Shown here: positions 26,045 to 34,780 of the stretch, in pieces
Numbering within the stretch: position 1 is the first letter of the stretch
How the letters are laid out: every line of letters begins with the position of its first letter
Source of the DNA: Endobugula sp965225895
GTDB taxonomy: Bacteria; Pseudomonadota; Gammaproteobacteria; Pseudomonadales; Cellvibrionaceae
Assembly (NCBI GenBank): GCA_965225895.1
Contig: CBDDBR010000011.1
Location: 868,001-932,000, forward strand
DNA: 64,000 bases
Reading direction: 5' to 3'
Made by a program: the position numbers and the translations under genes
Notes under the pieces: model-generated
Databases searched by the model: none
Seen by the model: the letters and a program-made list of their open reading frames with translations, nothing else
Told to the model about the DNA's origin: nothing

Positions 26045-27934
26045 ATGAACAATCATTATCATTTATCTCGTCGCCGTTTTGTAACAGGACTGGCCATTGG
26101 TGGTGCAGCATTGGGGCTGGGCTTACGATCAGGCTTTTCTTTTGGGGATACACCACAGCGTGCATCATCACAAACACTAAAAGGTAATCAATTTGATTTA
26201 TCTATTGGCTATCAAACGGTTAATGTCACAGGCAAAAAGCGTATAGCTACAACGGTTAATGGTTCATTACCTGCGCCTATTTTGCGCTGGAAGGAAGGGG
26301 AAACCGTAACTTTACGAGTTAAAAATAATCTTGCACACGATAGTTCTATTCATTGGCACGGCATGATATTACCGTCTCATATGGATGGTGTTCCCGGCCT
26401 TAGCTTTGCAGGTATAAAACCAGGTGAAGTCTACGAATACCAATTTGATATTAAGCAAAGTGGAACCTATTGGTATCACAGCCACTCTGGATTTCAGGAG
26501 CAAACAGGGGTGTATGGCGCAATTGTTATTGATCCAAAAGAAAACGATCCTGTGGCCTATGACCGAGACCATGTGGTTGTGCTCTCTGATTGGACGGATG
26601 AAACACCAGAGCGTATATATGCCAAGCTCAAAAAAATGAGTCACTACTATAATCGTCGAGAAAGAACGGCAGGGGATTTGTGGCGAGATATTAAAGAGAA
26701 AGGCGTTAGTAATACATGGAATGAGCGCCGAATGTGGAATCACATGCGCATGAGTGAAACGGATATTTCTGATGTGACGGGAGAAACCTATACATTTTTA
26801 ATGAACGGCATGACACCCAACGACGGCTGGGCTGCTTTTTTTAAAAAAGGTGAAAAGGTGCGTTTACGTTTTATAAATGCTGCAGCCATGACAATTTTTG
26901 ATGTGCGTATTCCAGGTTTAAAAATGACGGTGGTGGCAAGCGATGGCCAAAATATAGAGCCTGTTAGTATTGATGAATTTCGTATTGGCGTGGCCGAAAC
27001 GTACGACGTCATCGTTGAGCCAGAGGGTGATAGCGCTTATACCATTTTTGCCCAAAGTATTGACCGCACGGGCTTTACTCGTGGAGTACTAACACCCGAT
27101 CCAAGCTGGACGGCTGAAATACCTAAAATGGACTATGCACCGATATTGGCGCATAGAGATATGGGGATGTCACACGCAGGGCATGGGGCAATGGATCACT
27201 CTCGGCATGGCAATATGGATCATTCACAACATGCTGGCATGAATCATAGCAATATGGATCATTCTCAACATGGCGGCATGGACCACGGTAAGATGGACCA
27301 TAGCATGATGCATAGTGGTACCGGTCCGATTGATCATAGCAAGATGGATCACAGTGTGAACCATGGTGGGCCTAAACTGGGCAAAGCAGGCTTCGGTACC
27401 ACAAGCGATATTATCCATGCTGAAACCGAATTTGGCCCCCATGTCGATATGCGTGCAGAGATGATGCAAAACGATATCAGCGATCCAGGCATTGGTTTAC
27501 GTGATCATTTAGAGCGCTATGGCCGTAAAGTACTGACTTATGCAGATATTCGCAATTTAACTCCTACCATCGATAAACGAGAGCCAAGCCGAGAAATTCA
27601 ATTGCATTTAACAGGCAATATGCGCCGTTATATGTGGTCAATGAATGGGATTAATTTTGCCGATGCAGAACCATTGGCACTGAAATATGGCGAGCGTGTA
27701 CGCATTGTGTTGGTCAACGATACCATGATGACACACCCCATTCATTTACACGGTGTATGGAGTGAACTCGAAACAGGCGAGCCTAATTACATACCTCGCA
27801 AACATACTATTCTTGTTCAACCCGGGTCGAGCGTGAGTTATCTAGTCACGGCCGATGCTAAAGGGAAATGGGCCTATCACTGTCATTTGCTTTACCACAT
27901 GCCTGGCATGATGCGTGAAGTGTGGATTAGCTAA
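26045..27934 (+). CDS. copA: Multicopper oxidase CopA (copper resistance), operon A
   Basis: 629 residues. Tat signal peptide with SRRRFVTG and a long hydrophobic stretch. Three cupredoxin domains with copper ligands HWHGMILP, YHSHSGFQ, THPIHLHGVWSE and YHCHLLYHMPGMM (type 1, 2 and 3 copper). Between domains two and three lies a Met/His-rich region of MDHS-type repeats (about residues 375-445), proposed to collect Cu(I). It oxidises Cu(I) in the periplasm. Intact here, unlike the frameshifted paralogue at 41638. Followed 6 bases later by copB. Confidence 0.95.
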   Translation: MNNHYHLSRRRFVTGLAIGGAALGLGLRSGFSFGDTPQRASSQTLKGNQFDLSIGYQTVNVTGKKRIATTVNGSLPAPILRWKEGETVTLRVKNNLAHDSSIHWHGMILPSHMDGVPGLSFAGIKPGEVYEYQFDIKQSGTYWYHSHSGFQEQTGVYGAIVIDPKENDPVAYDRDHVVVLSDWTDETPERIYAKLKKMSHYYNRRERTAGDLWRDIKEKGVSNTWNERRMWNHMRMSETDISDVTGETYTFLMNGMTPNDGWAAFFKKGEKVRLRFINAAAMTIFDVRIPGLKMTVVASDGQNIEPVSIDEFRIGVAETYDVIVEPEGDSAYTIFAQSIDRTGFTRGVLTPDPSWTAEIPKMDYAPILAHRDMGMSHAGHGAMDHSRHGNMDHSQHAGMNHSNMDHSQHGGMDHGKMDHSMMHSGTGPIDHSKMDHSVNHGGPKLGKAGFGTTSDIIHAETEFGPHVDMRAEMMQNDISDPGIGLRDHLERYGRKVLTYADIRNLTPTIDKREPSREIQLHLTGNMRRYMWSMNGINFADAEPLALKYGERVRIVLVNDTMMTHPIHLHGVWSELETGEPNYIPRKHTILVQPGSSVSYLVTADAKGKWAYHCHLLYHMPGMMREVWIS

Positions 27935-27940
27935 GGGGGA

Positions 27941-28687
27941 ATGAACATGAAACTATTTTTTAAGTTACTTATTCACTTAAAAGGCCATTATTTATTATCC
28001 CTGTGTGTATCGATACTGCTCATGCACTCTAGCGCACATAGCTTTGCCGCCGCTGAAGATGACCCACTGTTATTTATGGTAATCATTGATCAGTTAGAAA
28101 GCCGTAGCGGTGATGAAGACCCCGATGTGTTAGAAGCTGACGCTTGGGTTGGTTATGATTTGCATAAACTCTGGATTAAAACAGAGATAGAACGGGTTGA
28201 TAATACCAATGAAAGTGCCGAGTTGCAGTTACTCTATGGCAAGGCAATAGACCCTAACTGGGATTTTCAAATTGGCGTACGTCGCGATTTTGATCCAGTA
28301 CCTGAACGTAATTGGGCAGTCATCGGTTTTCAAGGTGTAGCGCCGTATTATATTGAGATCGATACCGCATTATTTTTAGGCGAATCGGGTCGTAGCGCAT
28401 TTCGTTTTGAAGCTGAGTACGAACAAATGTTAACGCAACGTCTAGTGCTTATTCCTGAGCTAGAAATGAATTTTTTTGGTCAAGGTGATCCACAAACCGA
28501 AGTGGGTTCAGGTCTTTCCAGCTCTGAATTTGGTTTGCGCTTGGCGTATGAAATTCGTCGTGAGTTTGCGCCGTATATCGGTGTGAATTTGGAAGCCAAA
28601 CATGGTGAAACTAAACGCATTGCTGAACAACATGGTGAAGATACTGAAGACACGCAGTTTGTAGTCGGTATTCACGCGTGGTTTTAA
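27941..28687 (+). CDS. copB: Outer-membrane copper resistance protein CopB, operon A
   Basis: 248 residues, N-terminal signal peptide (about 1-37, ending SFAAAE), then alternating amphipathic strands typical of an outer-membrane beta barrel, ending with an aromatic residue (HAWF). Contains the CopB family blocks DQLESRSGDEDPDVLEADAW and RFEAEYEQMLTQRLVLIPELE. The Met-rich N-terminal repeats of larger CopB proteins are missing. It binds copper in the outer membrane or periplasm in the family model. Paralogue at 43652. Confidence 0.92.
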   Translation: MNMKLFFKLLIHLKGHYLLSLCVSILLMHSSAHSFAAAEDDPLLFMVIIDQLESRSGDEDPDVLEADAWVGYDLHKLWIKTEIERVDNTNESAELQLLYGKAIDPNWDFQIGVRRDFDPVPERNWAVIGFQGVAPYYIEIDTALFLGESGRSAFRFEAEYEQMLTQRLVLIPELEMNFFGQGDPQTEVGSGLSSSEFGLRLAYEIRREFAPYIGVNLEAKHGETKRIAEQHGEDTEDTQFVVGIHAWF

Positions 28688-28729
28688 GTTGTTCATGAAT
28701 AAAAAATTAAATTTAATAGGAAAAATACA

Positions 28730-29038
28730 ATGAAATTATTATCTGTTATGAATACTACCTTTATAGGCCTTGTTGTACTGTTGGCTGTGAATGTTCAGGC
28801 TCATTCCCCTGAGTTACATAAAAAGGAAAATGCTGAAAAACCAAACTGTGAAGCAATGAATGATATAGATCACAGTAAAATGGATATGAATGATCCTGTT
28901 ATGCAAGCGATGATGAAGCAATGTATGGGAGATGACCATGGAAGTGGTCATCACGGAGATAGTCATCATGGTGACGGCCATAATCAAGAAAAGCCACGCG
29001 ATGGTGGCAATCATGGCAAATCAGGCCATCATAGCTAA
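28730..29038 (+). CDS. Small periplasmic Met/His-rich protein, operon A
   Basis: 102 residues with a signal peptide (about 1-24, ending VQAHS). Conserved ELHKKENAEKPNCEAMNDID and NDPVMQAMMKQCMG, then a His/Gly-rich tail (HHGDSHHGDGH). Likely binds copper by Met, Cys and His. A paralogue with the same first half but different tail is at 44446. Followed by a hairpin with T-run. Confidence 0.75.
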   Translation: MKLLSVMNTTFIGLVVLLAVNVQAHSPELHKKENAEKPNCEAMNDIDHSKMDMNDPVMQAMMKQCMGDDHGSGHHGDSHHGDGHNQEKPRDGGNHGKSGHHS

Positions 29039-29050
29039 CCTACCGCTGAT

Positions 29051-29086
29051 GAGCGAGGGCTTGCTCCCTCGCTCGAATAATTTTTT
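29051..29086 (+). terminator. Intra-operon hairpin with T-run, operon A
   Basis: Stem GAGCGAGGG/CCCTCGCTC (29051-29059 and 29066-29074) with a 6-base loop and a following AATAATTTTTT. It lies between the Met/His protein and the first cytochrome gene; a comparable hairpin is present at the same place in operon B (44791), suggesting an attenuator that lowers expression of the cytochrome part. Confidence 0.75.
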
Positions 29087-29104
29087 GGATGTGGAGACAT
29101 AATA

Positions 29105-29644
29105 ATGACAACCATTAAAATAATGACGGGTTTATTGATCATTATTGTATTAGCCGGTGTAGGCTTTATTTATTCTGGAATCTATCCCATTGGAGCTGAT
29201 CAGCGACATTCGGCAGTGACATTTTGGATACTCGAAACACTGCGTAAACGTTCGATTACCAATGCGTCAGAATATATTCAAGTACCACCTTTAGATGATC
29301 CACAATTACTGTTAAGTGGTGGTGCAGACTATAACGATATGTGTGCAGGTTGTCATCTCAAACCCGGAGTTAAGGAAACGGATATGACCATTGGGTTATA
29401 TCCCTCACCACCGAGTTTAATTGTTCCGCCGGAGCAGCATGATCATGGCGAAGGAGGGCATGACGACTCAGAAGTGGTTGCACGTCAACAGTTTTGGGTG
29501 ATTAAACATGGCATTATGGCTTCAGGTATGGCGGCGTTTGGACCAACCCATAGCGATGAACGTATTTGGGCCATGGTAGCATTTTTACGGAAATTACCTG
29601 AGCTTAACGAGACTCAGTATCAGATTTTAACTTCACGAAAGTAG
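29105..29644 (+). CDS. Membrane-anchored c-type cytochrome, operon A
   Basis: 179 residues: one N-terminal helix (MTGLLIIIVLAGVGFIYSGI) as anchor or signal and one haem c site CAGCH in GGADYNDMCAGCHL, with a possible distal Met in HGIMASGMAAFGP. A short His/Asp stretch (HDHGEGGHDD) may hold metal. Paralogue at 45065. Cytochromes are uncommon in pco/cop operons; they may take electrons from CopA-mediated Cu(I) oxidation or serve as electron donors (inference). Confidence 0.88.
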   Translation: MTTIKIMTGLLIIIVLAGVGFIYSGIYPIGADQRHSAVTFWILETLRKRSITNASEYIQVPPLDDPQLLLSGGADYNDMCAGCHLKPGVKETDMTIGLYPSPPSLIVPPEQHDHGEGGHDDSEVVARQQFWVIKHGIMASGMAAFGPTHSDERIWAMVAFLRKLPELNETQYQILTSRK

Positions 29645-29697
29645 TATCGTTGTGAATTTATTAATTAACAGTAATAAAAGAATAGAGGGTATGTAAT

Positions 29698-29862
29698 ATG
29701 GGTATTGGTGGCATTAGTGTTTGGCAATTACTGATTATCGTGGCGTTATTATTTGGCACTAAAAAATTATCGGGTCTAGGTAATGATTTAGGTTCTGCAC
29801 TTAAAGGGTTTTAAAAAGCCGTTAATGAAGAGCCTGAATCACTCGCAAAAGATAATCGATAA
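29698..29862 (+). pseudogene. tatA: TatA/TatE-like gene with premature stop, operon A
   Basis: Frame begins MGIGGISVWQLLIIVALLFG, followed by GTKKLSGLGNDLGSALKGF, the TatA amphipathic-helix signature, then TAA at 29812 in place of a Lys codon; the frame continues KAVNEEPESL to a second stop at 29860. The transmembrane helix is also three residues shorter than in the operon B copy (44872). The 38-residue product still contains the helix, hinge and amphipathic start but the loss is likely damaging. TatA would support Tat export of CopA. Confidence 0.85.
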
Positions 29863-29901
29863 TATAGTAATTAACCATCGTATGATAACTAAGGAATTAT
29901 T

Positions 29902-30408
29902 ATGGCACGCTTTTCAATTATAAAGGTATTGGGTCTTTTAACACTTTTGGGGTTATTGTTGACGGCTTGTGATAATACACAGCAAGCGCAACTAGACGAC
30001 ACCTCAATCGGGTTTAATCAACTGACATTGGAACCTAAAGCGGGTACGCAACGTTGGTATTTTGCCGAGCAAGCGGAAAGAGGCAAGGCAGTTTTTGCAA
30101 ACAACTGCGCAGTGTGCCATGGCAAAAATGCAGAGGCGACACCGCATTGGAAAACCTTAGATGCTAATGGCAATTATCCACCACCGCCTTTAAATGGCAG
30201 CGCACACGCTTGGCATCATCAGTTAGCCATTCTTGGGCGCACGATTTATCACGGTGGTACTCCTGTCGGTGGACAAATGCCTGCGTTTAAGGATGTGTTA
30301 TCTGAAACCGATATGATCGATGTGATTGCACATTTTCAGTCGTATTGGTCGGATGGTATTTATCAGCGTTGGTTGCAAATTGAAAATTCATATAGGCAGC
30401 AACAATAA
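29902..30408 (+). CDS. Cytochrome c lipoprotein, operon A
   Basis: 168 residues; lipoprotein signal with lipobox LLTAC, so lipid-anchored. One haem site CAVCH (ERGKAVFANNCAVCHGKN), Pro-rich YPPPPLNGSAHAWHH, and distal Met in GGQMPAFKDVL. Class I cytochrome c resembling those in copper- and thiosulfate-related clusters. Paralogue at 47207. Likely periplasmic electron carrier partnered with the other cytochrome of this operon. Confidence 0.88.
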   Translation: MARFSIIKVLGLLTLLGLLLTACDNTQQAQLDDTSIGFNQLTLEPKAGTQRWYFAEQAERGKAVFANNCAVCHGKNAEATPHWKTLDANGNYPPPPLNGSAHAWHHQLAILGRTIYHGGTPVGGQMPAFKDVLSETDMIDVIAHFQSYWSDGIYQRWLQIENSYRQQQ

Positions 30409-30427
30409 AAACTATTGAGAATAAATA

Positions 30428-30674
30428 ATGAAAAATAGTGTAAGAAAAATAGATTTCGTAATGTTGTGCATAACCACTTTCGCAGTTTGGGCAAATCCTT
30501 CACCGTATGCAGGCAGAAATTATGCAAAGCGGTTGCTGATCCAGGTATTGGTTTGCGTGATCACCAACAACGCTATGGCCGCAAAATATTAACCTATGCC
30601 GATATTCGTAACCTTACACCAACGATAGACACTCGCGACCAGAGCGAGAAATTCAATTGCATTTAACGGGCAAT
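30428..30674 (+). pseudogene. Chimera: 5' end of a Spy-like gene fused to a copA fragment
   Basis: The first ~28 codons (MKNSVRKIDFVMLC, TTFAVWANPSPYAG) match the start of the Spy-like gene of operon B (47759). At about 30511-30530 the sequence switches into an internal piece of copA (DPGIGLRDHQQRYGRK, then YADIRNLTPTIDTR in another frame) which ends at about 30674 and carries its own one-base loss near 30634. The longest frame from the ATG stops at 30592. This is deletion or recombination debris, and evidence of a third copA copy. Confidence 0.82.
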
Positions 30675-30675
30675 G

Positions 30676-30914
30676 AATATGCAGTTTAAAGTGAAGATGT
30701 GGCCAGTAGAGCGGCCACTATTACCCGATAAGGCAATTGTTTGTCCTCGACGAATGGATTCGCCTCGGCGTGCTAATAGTTTATGTAAATGCAGATAACG
30801 CGTTTTATATTGCCCGCCATGTTGAATGTCAATATAGCGCCCAGCAAACGGGTGGTTGCCAGTACGTGTATCATAGTAAAGAAAAAGTGGGCTATAACAT
30901 TCGCCAACATACAC
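30676..30914 (-). pseudogene. Fragment of an M23-family peptidase
   Basis: On the minus strand the frame reads RYIDIQHGGQYKTRYLHLHK, RRGQTIALSGNSGRSTG, the core of the LytM/M23 zinc endopeptidase domain. One base is missing where GPHLHF should follow STG, and both ends of the gene are absent. A remnant left at the junction of the copper operon with other DNA. Confidence 0.75.
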
Positions 30915-31107
30915 TCAACAAAGTGCCTTTTATGATTATTATTGGCGCCAATGAAGTAAAACTGGAGAAGTGAACTTACGCTTATTAGATGGTGAACAAG
31001 TACATTTAGACAATATAAAAGTTGCTATCAATTACCTTGTTCAAGCTTGTAGAGCACCTGATATGATTGATCCTCAGCAAGCCCTTAAAGTATTAAACAT
31101 CTTATAA
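30866..31107 (+). pseudogene. Fragment resembling the C-terminal domain of threonyl-tRNA synthetase
   Basis: The segment EKVGYNIRQHTLNKVPFMI with IIGANEVK matches the end of the ThrRS anticodon-binding domain (EKxGxKIREHTLxxVPYM). After a probable one-base loss near 30970 the frame continues NLRLLDGEQVHLDNIKVAIN and stops at 31107. No synthetase core is present. A piece of an extra thrS-like gene. Confidence 0.6.
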
Positions 31108-31176
31108 GAGCCACTTTAGAATGAGCATATTATTTATCAAGCAATCACACGCATTAATAAAGGCCACTAAATCTTA

Positions 31177-32187
31177 ATGAAGATTCATACTAAAACAATC
31201 TCTGCAATTCCCACGAATATTATTACTGGGTTTTTGGGTGTGGGAAAAAGTTCGGCTATTTTAAATTTACTTAAACATAAACCCAAGCAAGAACGCTGGG
31301 CGGTATTGGTGAATGAATTTGGCGAAATTGGTGTAGATGGCAGTATGTTTGAAGGGCAACATACGCAAGAGCAGGGGGTTTTTATTCGAGAAGTGCCAGG
31401 GGGTTGTATGTGCTGTGTAGCAGGCTTACCTATGCAAGTGGCATTGAATCAATTGCTAAAATCAGCAAGGCCCGACCGATTACTTATTGAACCTACGGGT
31501 TTAGGGCATCCAAAAGAAATATTACACACATTACGCTCAGACACGTACCGATCAGTGATTAACTTGCAACAAATAATCACCTTAGTCGATGCACGAAAAC
31601 TATCGGATCGTCGTTATACCGAGCACCACACGTTTAATGAACAAATTGCTATTGCCGATATTGTTGTAGGGAATAAACAAGACCTATATCAGGCCGACGA
31701 GCAGTCTACATTGCAAGCATATATTGATCAGCATGGAGCTTTGGGAGCACAAGTGATGTTTACACAACACAGTCATATTAGCACCATTGATCTATCAGGA
31801 AAAACGAGAGCACTTTCTGAAAAACACCACCATCATCACCATACTGATGAAAGCCAACCCCAATTATCCGATATCACTATCCCTGAATGTGGATTTATCA
31901 AAGCTCTCAATCAAGGAGAAGGTTTTTACAGTATTGGTTGGCGCTTTTCTGGTGACCGAGTATTTGATTATGAAAAACTCTGTTCTTTTCTAAATACAAT
32001 AAACGCAGAAAGAATGAAAGCAACGTTCATCACCAATAAAGGTGCCTTTAGTTATAATCTGACATCTGACGCACTCATAGAAAATAAGAACATAAATCAC
32101 AGCACAGAAAGCCGAATAGAAATTATTGATACTCAAATTAATAATGACTGGGAAAAATCACTCATGGAGTGTATTGATAATTCTTAA
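31177..32187 (+). CDS. COG0523 (CobW/G3E) metal-chaperone GTPase
   Basis: 336 residues. Walker A GFLGVGKSSAIL, the metal-binding motif GGCMCCVAG (CxCC), the G3E-type NEFGEIG and GNKQD (NKxD) motif, and a His-run followed by HTDES (about residue 216). A C-terminal CobW_C domain follows (GFIKALNQGEGFYSIGWRF). These GTPases insert metals, often Zn, Co or Fe, into client proteins; the His stretch suggests zinc or other divalent metal storage. No Zur-box was seen upstream. Confidence 0.88.
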   Translation: MKIHTKTISAIPTNIITGFLGVGKSSAILNLLKHKPKQERWAVLVNEFGEIGVDGSMFEGQHTQEQGVFIREVPGGCMCCVAGLPMQVALNQLLKSARPDRLLIEPTGLGHPKEILHTLRSDTYRSVINLQQIITLVDARKLSDRRYTEHHTFNEQIAIADIVVGNKQDLYQADEQSTLQAYIDQHGALGAQVMFTQHSHISTIDLSGKTRALSEKHHHHHHTDESQPQLSDITIPECGFIKALNQGEGFYSIGWRFSGDRVFDYEKLCSFLNTINAERMKATFITNKGAFSYNLTSDALIENKNINHSTESRIEIIDTQINNDWEKSLMECIDNS

Positions 32188-32663
32188 CGATTTATTGCTT
32201 TGTTCATTGATTAGATTATTGGTATAGATTGATAATTAAATTTCAGTATTAAATGTTAATTATCAAATACTTACGATTAACTTTTAATAAAATACTTAAT
32301 GTATATTATTTGTATCTATTAGCGAAATCAGTAGTAAGTGGATGGGTTTTTAATTAACTCTTTCGAACATTGGGTGATCGAGCATATATGAGGTTAATTT
32401 TTCATAAATACTCGTAAACATCTGATATTATTCGGAAATATCATATTTTTTCATGCATTTTATATATTAAGCCTGTTTTACTTTCATTTTAGTTGAATCT
32501 AATCGAATGTTTATTCCAGCATTTCAAATCCCCCCTTTTCATGGTAAAAAAGAAACTATAAATAATTGATTATAATTTAGTCGCCTAATTCAACATATGA
32601 GCAATATTTCTTAAAAATTGACCACAAATACTTGAAATCAAGACCATTAGAAGGATCTCAGTA
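32188..32663. other. AT-rich interval before the NdpA-like gene
   Basis: 476 bases with no gene, RNA or clear terminator. Strongly AT-rich, unlike the coding neighbours, and may contain promoters of the downstream gene; an AAGGATC stretch near 32651 precedes the ATG at 32664. Confidence 0.45.
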
Positions 32664-33009
32664 ATGCTACTAAATAATATAATATTTCATGAATTAATTA
32701 CCCAGCGATATAGTTCATCAGTAGAGGTCGCAGCTCGAGACGATGTACTACCACTGCCTAATGAAATGGCTACTCGAATCGTGACTCAAGCTCGACAAAG
32801 TTATAATAGGGATTCGGGAATAGCGTATGCAGATTTTGGTCATGGCTGGTTTCCAGATTGTTTAAAACAGCTTATTACCAATGAAATAGACTTTCTTTCG
32901 TTTTCTGGTAGCGGCTTATTGGACTTGAAAGCTCGATTTGTTAAGAAGCCACTAACAACAGGTGGTTATCTGTTTTTTATTCAATATGAAGAACCTAGTA
33001 TCAAGTTTG

Positions 33010-34070
33010 AAGCGCGACAATAATGGTTAAATACCATGGTACATCTCCTCTGGTGTTTTATAATTAAACCGTTTTCTTGGGCGTGTATTTAATGCGGTAG
33101 CAATTCGATCACATTGTTGTTGTGTAACGTTTTCCATGCTCTTTGTTTTGGGAAGGTACTGCCGAATTAATCCGTTCACATGTTCGTTGCTTCCTCTTTC
33201 CCAAGAATGGTAGGGGTTCGCAAAGTAAAACCGTACAGGGTGCCTTTCCTCTATTTTTTTATATTGATGAAACTCTGTTCCATTATCGGCCGTGATCGTT
33301 TTGAAATGACTAGGATCACGATGAATCAAACCCAGAGTTTTTTTATTGACAGCAGCGGCTGATTTGTCAGAAATTTTCCCAATCATGACATAACCCGTCT
33401 TGCGTTCAAGTAACGTGACAATACAGTGGTTGCTGCCGCGTCCATGAACGGTATCAATCTCCCAATGCCCTTTATATTTACGAGTTTCTACGCTGGCTGG
33501 CCGTTCTGATATATGTCGCTTGTTAGCTAAACGGCCTCGGCTATCATAGGCTTTATAGCGCTTTCTTCGTATCTTTGACGATTGGCGTAGGTATGTCCAA
33601 AGATTACCTCCGTTCGCTTTATCACGCCAAATATATTGGTAGATGGTTTCATGGCTTAATGGTCGAGTCATTAACTGGAAACGACGAATAACGCCAACGA
33701 TTTGCTCTGGACTTAATCTTCGTTTGAGTAATCGCCTGACTATCTTAAAGTCACAAGGCTTGTAGTGCCGATTACGTCTTGAACGTTTACGCCTAGCTAC
33801 GGTTCGGTACTGTGCCTTGCTTGGTCTGTAGGCACCATCAATGATAAAGCAACGATTGCGTGCTAGCTCTCTGTATAAGGTTGAAAAATGCCTTCCCATC
33901 ATGCGGGCTATTTTTCTAATAGATAGACCTTGCCGTTTGAGGGTGGAAAACGTTATTCTTTCTTCATAGGTGAGTTGTTGATATATCATAGTGCTTTTCT
34001 ACTTCTTGGCGGGAGTGAAAAAACACGTATATTACAGCTCACCTTCTTACTATTAAAAGGTGTCGCGGTT
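33010..34070. mobile_element. IS30-family insertion sequence
   Basis: About 1.06 kb bounded by the near-perfect inverted 10-mers AAGCGCGACA (33010-33019) and TGTCGCGGTT (34061-34070, 9 of 10 matched). It contains one full-length transposase gene. Exact ends and target duplication are uncertain: TATGAA occurs in frame on both flanks at 32985 and 34075. Confidence 0.75.
33027..33989 (-). CDS. IS30-family transposase
   Basis: 320 residues. N-terminal HTH (YEERITFSTLKRQGLSIRKI), then the IS30 DDE domain: EIDTVHGRG (first Asp), TADNGTEFH (second Asp) and GSNEHVNGLIRQYLP (Glu). Ends RKRFNYKTPEEMYHG, typical of IS30. Apparently intact, so the element may be active. Confidence 0.95.
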   Translation of the reverse strand: MIYQQLTYEERITFSTLKRQGLSIRKIARMMGRHFSTLYRELARNRCFIIDGAYRPSKAQYRTVARRKRSRRNRHYKPCDFKIVRRLLKRRLSPEQIVGVIRRFQLMTRPLSHETIYQYIWRDKANGGNLWTYLRQSSKIRRKRYKAYDSRGRLANKRHISERPASVETRKYKGHWEIDTVHGRGSNHCIVTLLERKTGYVMIGKISDKSAAAVNKKTLGLIHRDPSHFKTITADNGTEFHQYKKIEERHPVRFYFANPYHSWERGSNEHVNGLIRQYLPKTKSMENVTQQQCDRIATALNTRPRKRFNYKTPEEMYHGI

Positions 34071-34780
34071 AGTATATGAATTCGGCGAAGATAATATCCG
34101 CTATATGATGACATTGTTGTTGAATGATATTGATGGGTTTGTCATTGACGATTTAGATATTTCTGAGGGGCATATATTAAACCTAGAAAAATTACAGTTT
34201 GCAGCAAGGGTGAATATTGATAGGTGGTTAAATAATGGCACGGGCTATATCTCTTTTCTTAAAGGCAGCAAAAGAAAAGAGATTAGTGACTATTTTAAAG
34301 AGTTCTTATGCATTAATGAGGAGAGCTTTAATGATCCTAAACGTAATACGGATCACTTAGTCGCAGCAGTTAAAGAATATTGCAACAGAAGCTTTACAAA
34401 TGACTCTGATAAGTTAGAAGTTCGAAATAGAGTTAGTGATGAAATTAAACGAAAAATTGAAAAGGAAGAGAATATCACAGTAGCATTGATATCAGCATTA
34501 GTCAGCCCTGAAGAGCCTGAAAGTTTTACCTCTTTTGTTAATGCATCTCCTTACGATATTCAAGCAGAGTTTCGAGCAGATTTAAATGCAGTTAAAAAAC
34601 TCACACGTTACTCTGGGCGAACAAAAGATATCAATATTAGCTTTGAAGCAGAAGCGATGGAAGAGGGTAGAGTTGAATTTCTAGAAACGAAAAAAGATGG
34701 TGTTACTACTTCTAAACTCACTATTTTCGATATTCCCGATAAGTTATTAGAAGAATTACGCAATAACTCTAGTGCTGGCA

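Noticed and set aside
27224..27469. Minus-strand ORF over the copA Met/His region
   Set aside because: Mirror of the MDHS repeats in copA; no start context, His/Met-rich by reverse complement only.
32985..34080. TATGAA at both flanks of IS30 as the target duplication
   Set aside because: IS30 elements usually duplicate 2-3 bases and the 10-mer ends lie some distance inside; could be a coincidence, kept only as a frame marker.
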